This document shows positions 6,734-12,085 of a DNA stretch of 12,085 nucleotides, piece by piece. How positions within the stretch are numbered: the stretch's first letter is position 1; each line of letters starts with the position of its first letter. The notes under the pieces are model-generated. The model was given only the letters and a program-made list of their open reading frames with translations. It searched no databases and was not told where the DNA came from. Source of the DNA: Kiritimatiellota bacterium (GTDB lineage: Bacteria > Verrucomicrobiota > Kiritimatiellia > JAAZAB01); the NCBI GenBank assembly GCA_008636095.1, contig VSJD01000291.1, forward strand, positions 1 through 12,085, read 5' to 3'. A program made the position numbers and the translations under genes.

Positions 6734-7921
6734 TCACAGGCTTGCTCCCACTTTTCGGCAGGCTTCGATCCGCGTGCGGACCTGGGCTTTCGTCCAATCC
6801 GGATGAAGCGAGATATAGACTGTCCGTTTCAGGATATCCAGCGTGCGCGGGCACATATTCTTGGTGTAATTCAGGCGCAAGCCCTTGTTCTTCGGCATGC
6901 GATAGGGGTTCATGCCGGGGGAATGTCCCACGCGATGTTTGAGAATCGGATCCCAATTGGAATACACGTGTTTACCGCTGTCAATCGGCAGTGTGCCGCC
7001 AACGCCTTCGGCCTTGGCGAATGCCCGGGCAACAGCTTCACTTTCAAATTGAAAACTGACCACCACGCCGCAATCGCCCTTCGGATCGTTGGAGGGCGCG
7101 AAGCGCATACCGGGTTTGCCCTTCAGCTCGGCAACGAACCGCGCGCGAATCCGGCGCAGATCGGCAAGCATGCCGGCCAGCCGCTGTAACTGCATGCGCA
7201 GAATGGCGCCCATGATTTCCGTTGCCCGGAATTGGAATCCCAGGAAGACCGGCATACTGAAATTGCCGGCATAGGGCCGGAAAGCCGTGCCGCTGTCGGA
7301 ATAAATGGAGGCGCGTTCATAGATCGTGGCATCATTCGTTACCAGGGCGCCGCCCTCACCGGCGCTCATGATCTTGAAATCGTTGAAACTGTAGGCGCCA
7401 GCCTGGCCCCAGCTTCCCAGGCGCTTGCCCCTGAAACTGCCGCCATCCGCCTGACAGCAGTCCTCCAGAACCTTGATTTTGTGTTTACGGGCAATGGCTG
7501 TCAGCGCCTTCATATTCGCCGGGATGCCGCAGATATGCACCGGAATAATGGCTTTGGTGTGCGGCCCGATCTTTTTTTCCACGTCACGCGGGTCGAGGGT
7601 CAGGGTCTCGTTAATTTCGGCCAGGATGGGAATGGCACCGACCATCAGGACGGCGGCGGCGGTGGCCATGAACGTATAAGCCGGCACGATGACTTCATCG
7701 CCCGGACCGATGCCCATGCCGGCCAGTCCGGCCATCAGGCCCGCTGTGCCGCCGCCGGAGAGCAGGAGGGCATGCTTTACGCCAATCGTGTGGGCCCATT
7801 CCTTTTCAAAGCGGTTGGCTTCCTGCAGGTGGCCGGTCTTGGGGTCGCCCACCCGGAACATTTTTTGGGCCTTGATCACCCTGCTGACTTCGTCAATTTC
7901 TTTCTGTCCTAAGCGATACAT
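6734..7921 (-). CDS. DegT/DnrJ/EryC1/StrS family PLP-dependent aminotransferase
   Basis: 395 residues from the ATG at 7921, which follows AGGAGG; an ATG at 7957 in the same frame lacks a ribosome binding site. It is a fold-type I PLP enzyme of the sugar/aminocyclitol aminotransferase group. Visible are GGGTAGL and GDEVIVPAYTF near the N-terminus, the PLP-facing VLEDCCQADGG, and the Schiff-base lysine K183 in SFNDFKIMSAGEGG. Usual reactions are Glu- or Gln-dependent amination of a keto-sugar or keto-cyclitol. No nucleotide-sugar genes are nearby, so a free sugar, inositol-like or other keto substrate is as likely. It is the first gene after the AraC-type regulator, with 172 bases between, and its 3' end is duplicated as a relic upstream of the degenerate amidohydrolase. 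Confidence 0.9.
   Translation of the reverse strand: MYRLGQKEIDEVSRVIKAQKMFRVGDPKTGHLQEANRFEKEWAHTIGVKHALLLSGGGTAGLMAGLAGMGIGPGDEVIVPAYTFMATAAAVLMVGAIPILAEINETLTLDPRDVEKKIGPHTKAIIPVHICGIPANMKALTAIARKHKIKVLEDCCQADGGSFRGKRLGSWGQAGAYSFNDFKIMSAGEGGALVTNDATIYERASIYSDSGTAFRPYAGNFSMPVFLGFQFRATEIMGAILRMQLQRLAGMLADLRRIRARFVAELKGKPGMRFAPSNDPKGDCGVVVSFQFESEAVARAFAKAEGVGGTLPIDSGKHVYSNWDPILKHRVGHSPGMNPYRMPKNKGLRLNYTKNMCPRTLDILKRTVYISLHPDWTKAQVRTRIEACRKVGASL
6738..6761. repeat. 24-bp direct repeat, partner of 2770-2793
   Basis: These bases inside the aminotransferase 3' end match 2770-2793 at 23 of 24 positions, in the same orientation (one A/G difference). The two copies bracket the GH95-like and ceramidase-like genes, 3968 bases apart. 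Recombination between them would remove both genes and restore a direct aminotransferase-amidohydrolase junction. No integrase or transposase is present. Confidence 0.6.
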
Positions 7922-7965
7922 AAGACCTCCTGTATGTATGTCATCGACTGTGAACATGCAATACG

Positions 7966-8005
7966 ATTAAAGACGGTTTTTTAAAAACATTGCAATCATA
8001 GCAAT
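7966..8005 (-). promoter_or_regulatory. Candidate promoter and operator for the aminotransferase operon
   Basis: On the minus strand TTGCAA (7990-7995) and TTTAAT (7966-7971) are 18 bases apart, giving a predicted leader of about 38 bases before the ATG at 7921. An inverted repeat ATTGC-N7-GCAAT (7989-8005) covers the -35 box, a typical regulator position. Sequence match only. Confidence 0.35.
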
Positions 8006-8043
8006 TTTCCCGTTCATTCGACTATAACGGAAATGGTCGAAGA

Positions 8044-8072
8044 TTGTCTTTTCTTGTCTTTGCCGAAAAGAC
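8044..8072. promoter_or_regulatory. Possible regulator binding site: 10-bp direct repeat and 8-bp inverted repeat
   Basis: Two adjacent 10-mers, TTGTCTTTTC (8044-8053) and TTGTCTTTGC (8054-8063), match at 9 of 10 positions. GTCTTTTC (8046-8053) is also the exact inverse of GAAAAGAC (8065-8072). The site lies just beyond the AraC-type gene's stop codon, roughly 125-150 bases upstream of the aminotransferase start. Direct repeats spaced by about one helical turn suit an AraC-family activator. Alternatively, it is a weak hairpin ending the regulator transcript. Part of it recurs at 6685-6703. Confidence 0.3.
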
Positions 8073-8093
8073 GTTGTGCGTGCGGAGCGTGTC

Positions 8094-9020
8094 TCAAGCA
8101 CGGCGTTTTTTGGCGTTGGCCCAGGTGGTAGGTGTCAGACCGGTGGAGGACTTAAAAAAACGGCAAAAATAAGCTGACGAGCCGAAACCGAGTTGCTCCG
8201 CCACGGCCTGCACGGTGATCCCCTGGGCAAGCAGTTTGCCGGCGCTCTCCAGGCGCAGGCGATTGATATGGCGACGCAACGACTCATTGGTATATTTGTG
8301 AAACAAGCGGTCAAAATAGACTGCTTCGTAGCCCGCCATGTGGGCCAGGTTACGCAGGGAGAGATCTTCGTTCAGGTGCCCGGCAATATAAGCGCGGATT
8401 TGCGTGACGACACTCTTGCCGTGCTCGGAAACGCTTCCGTTGTCAACGGCATTCGTCCGCCCGAGCCAGGCCTGCAACAGCACCAGGATTGTCACTGCCT
8501 TCAGCCTGGCCAGGGCCAGGGGCGATCGGTTACCGGCTGCGCAGGCGTTCCAATATTCCGTCAGGCACTCGACAAAGGGGCCCTGGAGCGGCATAAAGCC
8601 GGTGGCGGATTTGCCGGCCAAGATGCGTCCGTTCCGGATCACAACTTCGTTGGCGGTTATCCGATGCGGGCCGATAAGGTGCAACCACAGGTGGCGGCTG
8701 TCGGTGTGCGCGGCGGAATATCCAAAATCATGCGGTTCCCCTTCGTCGAACAGAAAAACCGTACCGGGAGCGGCCCGATAAACGCAACCGCCAACGCCCA
8801 ACGGACCGCACCCCTTGAGCACAATCATTACTTCGCGGCAGGCATGCTGGTGGGTATGCGCCTGTATCCAATGTTGATGACACGGATACCTGGCGGCCGC
8901 CGGGCGATGTTGCTCCAATCGGCTGATCCAGACCCAGCGCGCCGGGCGCGCCATGATGCTCGTCCCAATTTCGGTGGAATCTTCGCGGCAAGCATCGGAC
9001 GCTGGATTGTTCTTTGTCAT
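8094..9020 (-). CDS. AraC family transcriptional regulator with cupin-type N-terminal domain
   Basis: 308 residues. The N-terminal half has the cupin sensor pattern (HTHQHACREVMIVLKG, then APGTVFLFDEGEPHDF), expected to bind a small effector such as a sugar. Residues about 204-308 form the double helix-turn-helix of the AraC family: LSLRNLAHMAGYEAVYFDRLFHK for the first unit, then VQAVAEQLGFGSSAYFCRFFK and GLTPTTW for the second. The start at 9020 has only a distant AAGGA upstream; an internal ATG at 8954 would trim 22 residues and still keep the cupin domain. It lies upstream of, and on the same strand as, the aminotransferase gene set, so it is the obvious candidate regulator of that set. 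The 100-base gap to folE2 (9021-9120) holds only a small hairpin CCTTG/CAAGG at 9036-9050. Confidence 0.9.
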   Translation of the reverse strand: MTKNNPASDACREDSTEIGTSIMARPARWVWISRLEQHRPAAARYPCHQHWIQAHTHQHACREVMIVLKGCGPLGVGGCVYRAAPGTVFLFDEGEPHDFGYSAAHTDSRHLWLHLIGPHRITANEVVIRNGRILAGKSATGFMPLQGPFVECLTEYWNACAAGNRSPLALARLKAVTILVLLQAWLGRTNAVDNGSVSEHGKSVVTQIRAYIAGHLNEDLSLRNLAHMAGYEAVYFDRLFHKYTNESLRRHINRLRLESAGKLLAQGITVQAVAEQLGFGSSAYFCRFFKSSTGLTPTTWANAKKRRA

Positions 9021-9120
9021 ATCATCCGGCTACGTCCTTGCCGATCAAGGTTTCGTGGTCCTGCGGAAAACTCTGTGTGACTCTATTCATGAACCATCAA
9101 CCATGTTTTGGGATATTTCC

Positions 9121-9933
9121 TCAGACCTTCGCGCTGACGACCATGGCATAGGCGTTATGGTTATGGATGCTTTCCATGTTTTCGCTTTCCACCTGGAACC
9201 AGATGATGCGCTTATCCTGTCGGAGTTTCTGGGCTACGGCCCGGGCCATGTCTTCGGCAAAGCGCGGCCGGGCATAGGCTTGTTCGGTCACCTGTTTTTC
9301 ATCCTCGCGCTTAAGCAGGGAATACAAGCCGGAACTCGCTTCCGCCTCGGTAATGGTAATCAGTTCCTCGATCCAGACCAGCTCGTGACTGCGCACGCGC
9401 AGTGTGATCCAGGAGCGCTGGCTGTGCGCGCCCTGGTCGCTGATTTCCTTGGAGCAGGGGCACAGGGTGGCCACGGGCACCACGACTTCCACGATTAAAT
9501 CCTGGCCTGCCCCGAGCGCAGTCGAGGGGGCATGCGGCTCATGCTTACGGTCAAACGAGGCCAGGAACGCGCACTGGTAATCCATCAGGGAGCGGGTCTT
9601 CGACACCGGGGCGGTTTTTTCCACGAAATAGGGGAACCGGATTTCCAAATGCGCCGTGGTGCAGTCGAACCGGTCGGTCATCGTCCTGAGGATGGCGCCG
9701 ATATTGCGCAGGGAAATTTTGCCGCGCTGTTCGTTGAGGACTTCCACGAACCGCGACATGTGGGTGCCCTTGAAATGATGAGGCAAATCCACGAACAGGC
9801 TGACCCGCGCGACGGTATGCTGGACCTTGTTTTCGCGGTCCAGCACGTCCACGGGATAGAGCAAATTCTTGATGCCGGCTTTCCAGATGGGGATCTGCCG
9901 GTCGTCATGCTGGTTCTGGATGTCTTTTAACAT
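9121..9933 (-). CDS. folE2: GTP cyclohydrolase IB (FolE2)
   Basis: 270 residues from the ATG at 9933 (AAAGG about 10 bases upstream; a TTG at 9951 in the same frame is less likely). Clear FolE2/PF02649 signatures: VDLPHHFKGTHMSRF ending at residue 62, CPCSKEISDQGAHSQRS with C158 and C160, and ESIHNHNAYA at 254-263. The enzyme converts GTP to 7,8-dihydroneopterin triphosphate, the entry step to tetrahydrofolate and queuosine, in the cytoplasm. Unlike FolE (type IA) it can use metals other than zinc, and in several bacteria it is induced under zinc limitation. No other folate or queuosine gene is visible here. A perfect palindrome lies about 50-60 bases upstream. Confidence 0.96.
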   Translation of the reverse strand: MLKDIQNQHDDRQIPIWKAGIKNLLYPVDVLDRENKVQHTVARVSLFVDLPHHFKGTHMSRFVEVLNEQRGKISLRNIGAILRTMTDRFDCTTAHLEIRFPYFVEKTAPVSKTRSLMDYQCAFLASFDRKHEPHAPSTALGAGQDLIVEVVVPVATLCPCSKEISDQGAHSQRSWITLRVRSHELVWIEELITITEAEASSGLYSLLKREDEKQVTEQAYARPRFAEDMARAVAQKLRQDKRIIWFQVESENMESIHNHNAYAMVVSAKV

Positions 9934-9980
9934 GCGGGAGCAACCTTTCAAGTATTCAGCATTCGTTTAGCCATATTCGA

Positions 9981-9995
9981 TTGATGTATCATCAA
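9981..9995. promoter_or_regulatory. Perfect 15-bp palindrome upstream of folE2
   Basis: TTGATG-TAT-CATCAA is an exact inverted repeat with a 3-base centre, 48-62 bases upstream of the folE2 start. Its left arm on the minus strand resembles a -35 box (TTGATG), but no convincing -10 follows. Position and symmetry suit a dimeric repressor. A zinc- or metal-responsive regulator is an inference from the biology of folE2, not from a matched consensus. Confidence 0.35.
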
Positions 9996-10010
9996 CGTCC
10001 TGTAAATAAA

Positions 10011-10100
10011 GTATGGGAGTATGGGCGTATCGGTGTATGGATGCGTGAAGCAAACTCTTTACACCCATACGCCCAAACTCCAATACACCCACACGCTTTG
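10011..10100. repeat. 8-bp-period inverted repeat between folE2 and the glycogen synthase gene
   Basis: The left part (10011-10042) is four tandem 8-mers of the form GTATGGGN with scattered changes. The right part (10061-10100) is the same theme on the other strand in 8-base steps (ACACCCAT, ACGCCCAA and so on). Arms 10012-10037 and 10060-10085 are complementary at 23 of 26 positions across a 22-base loop. It begins five bases beyond the glycogen synthase stop. On the leftward transcript it would form a very long hairpin followed by CTTTATTTA, so it could end that transcript. It could also be a copy of a dispersed repeat family. Confidence 0.6.
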
Positions 10101-10104
10101 AGGT

Positions 10105-11949
10105 TCATGGACTCATCTGCTGAGCGGCGGCTGCATGCGCTTCGTTGTAGTAATGGATCAGTTTTTTCCAATCAAACTGCTCGGCCAGTTCCTGTGCGCG
10201 AAACCGCAACGTAATGCGATCGCGCAGTTCAAGCCGCGCGAACTTGAACAAAAAGCCGGATAATTCATCGGCTGCGTTCGTGTCGGCGGTGTTTTTGCGT
10301 TTGACGACAAACAACCCTTTCTTTTCACAATCCGGGGTATGCGACAGGATGTAGTTGCCGAAGCCGGATAAATCCGAGGCTACCGCCGGAATACCACGCG
10401 CCAGGCATTCGACGGGCGTATAGCCCCAGGGCTCATAATAACTCGGGAACAGGCCGAGGTGGCAGCCGCGTACAAACTGGTCATAATCCAGGCTGAACAG
10501 CGGATTCGTGGTGGTGATAAAATCCGGATGATACACGATTTTTACGGGATCGTCGGGCTTGTTCACCAGGTTGGAACGGCGCAGTTGATTCAAAACCTCG
10601 TCGTGTTCCTGGTCCAGCAGATCGTGGGTAACGATCATGGGCAGTCGTGCGGTACGCAAGGACTGCATGGTCCGCCGCAGACGCAGGCGCCAGTAATCAT
10701 CCATCAGCGTGTTTAAATCCGGCATTTGACCCCGGGCGGCGGCTTCGAACAGGCGCTCGCCCAATTGATCCTTGATGGCCATGCAGGTCTGATGCAGTTC
10801 TTCGGTCATGGCCTTATTGTTCAGCACATCCGCAAGCATGGATCGGAAAGGCTTGCGCGTAATGAGAAACATAACTACGGTAATGTCCTGGCCCGCCTGC
10901 TTCAGCATGTAATTGAGGCGCGCCAGGGCTTCGAGCGTCAGATCAAAGCCTTTGTTGCGATACTCGTAGCGGCCGGACGTAAAGGCATACAAGGTGCGGT
11001 CCAGGTTGAAGCTATAACTGGGGAAAAAGTGACCGGTCACAAATTGATGGATCTTTTCCTTGTACACCTTGTGCAGGTTTTCCGACTCATGGCGGGCAAT
11101 AAACCGCTCGATATTGAGCCCGTTCGGCAGAACCAAATCCACCTCCCGGCTGAGCAGGTATTTGCATTCCATCGCCGTTACGTTGCTTACGGTTGTAAAA
11201 ACATGGGCACCGTGCGCGGCGGCGCGCTCAATTTGAACACGCGTTTCAATATTGAACCGGCGTGCATCATTGTTCCAGTTGATGAACGGGAGGTGATCGT
11301 AAAACCAGGGATCGCTCATGGCCAGGTAACGCCCCAGCAGCGTTGCATGGGTTGTGAAGACGATCCCCACCGGCAGGTTTTCCCGCCGCATTTCCGGGAT
11401 GGCGGCGCCCCCCATCCATTCATGAAAATGGGCAATCACGGGAGCGGGGCGCGGCGGCGGTTGACGGGTCAGTACCCGGAAAAACTCGCACACCATCAAT
11501 CCAAAGGCCAGGACCTCGTTAATCTCGTGGTCATCCTTAGGTGTGCTGATCTGGTGATGTTCCCAGAAAAAATACTTGAATTCGATCAACCGGGGCATGG
11601 CGCTATGGAAATCCAGCAAAATCACCTGGGGCCGTCCCGTAACCAGCCAGTGCCCGAAATGCGCCTGGTAGCCCATTTTGTGTAATACCTGGAGCGCGGG
11701 GCGCAAAAGTTCAGGCGGTTCGGCTTCATCAAATTCGATTGCCGCCGTGGCCGGATTATAGGGCCCAATCAAACAATACCGCTCGCCCCAGCGTTCGATC
11801 ATGCTGGGAATCTTGGACCGAAGCACCGTATATATGCCGCCCAACTGCTGGCATACCTCCCAGGCCACTTCAAACAAACAGCCCGCCGGATCGTAACAAG
11901 CCCCCACCGGCAGGACCTTGGGTCGTTTTTCAGCGCCGACATGCGACAT
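10105..11949 (-). CDS. Eukaryote-type (GT3) glycogen synthase
   Basis: 614 residues from the ATG at 11949, which follows AAGGAGG at 9-base spacing; an ATG at 11958 abuts that site and one at 12012 has none. It matches family GT3 (PF05693): FEVAWEVCQQLGGIYTVL (26-43), FTTHATLLGRYLA, HVFTTVSNVTAMECKYLL with DLVLPNGLN, then FTSGRYEYRNKGFDLTLEAL, and FPSYYEPWGYTPVE with E506, the equivalent of the catalytic Glu of yeast and animal enzymes. It extends alpha-1,4-glucan from a nucleotide glucose donor in the cytoplasm. Near the C-terminus RDRITLRFR (576-584) lies where eukaryotic enzymes carry the arginine cluster that senses glucose-6-phosphate; partial conservation hints at, but does not show, allostery. 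Bacterial glycogen synthases are usually GT5, so this is the minority type. No branching or phosphorylase gene is in the window. Confidence 0.9.
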   Translation of the reverse strand: MSHVGAEKRPKVLPVGACYDPAGCLFEVAWEVCQQLGGIYTVLRSKIPSMIERWGERYCLIGPYNPATAAIEFDEAEPPELLRPALQVLHKMGYQAHFGHWLVTGRPQVILLDFHSAMPRLIEFKYFFWEHHQISTPKDDHEINEVLAFGLMVCEFFRVLTRQPPPRPAPVIAHFHEWMGGAAIPEMRRENLPVGIVFTTHATLLGRYLAMSDPWFYDHLPFINWNNDARRFNIETRVQIERAAAHGAHVFTTVSNVTAMECKYLLSREVDLVLPNGLNIERFIARHESENLHKVYKEKIHQFVTGHFFPSYSFNLDRTLYAFTSGRYEYRNKGFDLTLEALARLNYMLKQAGQDITVVMFLITRKPFRSMLADVLNNKAMTEELHQTCMAIKDQLGERLFEAAARGQMPDLNTLMDDYWRLRLRRTMQSLRTARLPMIVTHDLLDQEHDEVLNQLRRSNLVNKPDDPVKIVYHPDFITTTNPLFSLDYDQFVRGCHLGLFPSYYEPWGYTPVECLARGIPAVASDLSGFGNYILSHTPDCEKKGLFVVKRKNTADTNAADELSGFLFKFARLELRDRITLRFRAQELAEQFDWKKLIHYYNEAHAAAAQQMSP

Positions 11950-11968
11950 GATAACCATCCTCCTTAAG

Positions 11969-11983
11969 GTGGCCTTCGGCCAC
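11969..11983. promoter_or_regulatory. Leader hairpin abutting the glycogen synthase ribosome binding site
   Basis: On the leftward RNA, GTGGCC-GAA-GGCCAC is a perfect 6-bp GC-rich stem with a 3-base loop, ending two to three bases before AAGGAGG. At this position it could keep the ribosome site accessible, stabilise the mRNA 5' end or bind a regulator. Confidence 0.4.
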
Positions 11984-12000
11984 AACAAAAGATATTTTAC

Positions 12001-12018
12001 CACGGATATCACGGATTA
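12001..12018. repeat. Tandem 9-bp repeat in the glycogen synthase leader
   Basis: CACGGATAT (12001-12009) is followed directly by CACGGATTA (12010-12018), then CAGG. Runs of this CACGGATNN type occur as dispersed intergenic repeats in various bacteria, as I recall. A consensus -35 hexamer (TTGACA, minus strand, 12032-12037) lies just upstream, but the best -10 (TGATAT, inside this repeat) is 20 bases away, which is too far for a confident promoter call. Confidence 0.35.
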
Positions 12019-12085
12019 CAGGCATGTGGTCTGTCAAGTTGTTTGAGTAAGAATTATTAATGTTTTTTCTTCAAACTCTTTCAGA

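Noticed and set aside
2770..6761. Attachment sites of an integrated element
   Set aside because: The direct repeats coincide with coding DNA of the DegT 3' end, and no integrase, excisionase or transposase gene lies between them.
8193..9080. 295-codon rightward ORF opposite the AraC-type gene
   Set aside because: Mirror frame of a confidently assigned regulator; no motifs and no ribosome binding site context.
9934..9945. Third copy of the GCGGGAGCAA sequence seen in the DegT relic
   Set aside because: Only about 12 bases match, in opposite orientation, with no flanking similarity; likely chance.
10726..11685. 319-codon rightward ORF opposite the glycogen synthase gene
   Set aside because: Antisense shadow; all GT3 motifs are on the other strand across the same bases.
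11950..12012. N-terminal extension of the glycogen synthase to an ATG at 12012
   Set aside because: The strong AAGGAGG lies inside the extension and points to the ATG at 11949.

Overview
The window looks like a chromosomal segment of an uncultured, moderately GC-rich bacterium. The gene content (a eukaryote-type family GT3 glycogen synthase, FolE2, a ceramidase-like protein, paired amidohydrolases, and a GH95-like hydrolase beside a stand-alone DegT-family aminotransferase) best fits the Planctomycetota/Verrucomicrobiota/Lentisphaerota-Kiritimatiellota area. That placement is inferred from gene content, not from a marker gene. There are no tRNA, rRNA, CRISPR or transposase genes.

Layout. Only the left edge is transcribed rightward: the 3' part of purH (1-617). 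All other genes read leftward. Between purH and the first leftward ORF lies a 163-bp, highly folded, inverted-repeat element (618-780) flanked by TTAA. The left TTAA contains the purH stop codon. Next is a small leftward ORF (812-1108) that looks like a decayed gene pair: the N-terminal part matches a small protein often encoded next to nucleotidyltransferases, and the C-terminal part looks like a frameshifted nucleotidyltransferase tail.

The main block is one leftward gene set headed by an AraC-type regulator (8094-9020): DegT/DnrJ/EryC1-type PLP aminotransferase (6734-7921), GH95-like glycosidase (4181-6526), neutral-ceramidase-like protein (2869-4140), a degenerate amidohydrolase (2011-2769) and a fully liganded amidohydrolase (1184-2014) overlapping it by 4 bases. 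None of the five has an obvious signal peptide, so a cytoplasmic catabolic or modification pathway is likely; its substrate is unknown. A short relic of a DegT 3' end sits directly upstream of the degenerate amidohydrolase. It implies that a DegT gene once abutted that gene, with overlapping stop and start codons, before the ceramidase-like and GH95-like genes came to lie between them.

Right part: folE2 (GTP cyclohydrolase IB, 9121-9933) with a perfect palindrome upstream, then an intergenic inverted repeat with an 8-bp period (10011-10100), then the GT3 glycogen synthase (10105-11949) with a hairpin abutting its ribosome binding site. These are housekeeping or storage functions and appear unrelated to the AraC block.

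No gap exceeds 300 bases. The longest, 6527-6733, holds only a ribosome binding site and a pyrimidine-rich motif that also occurs upstream of the aminotransferase gene.
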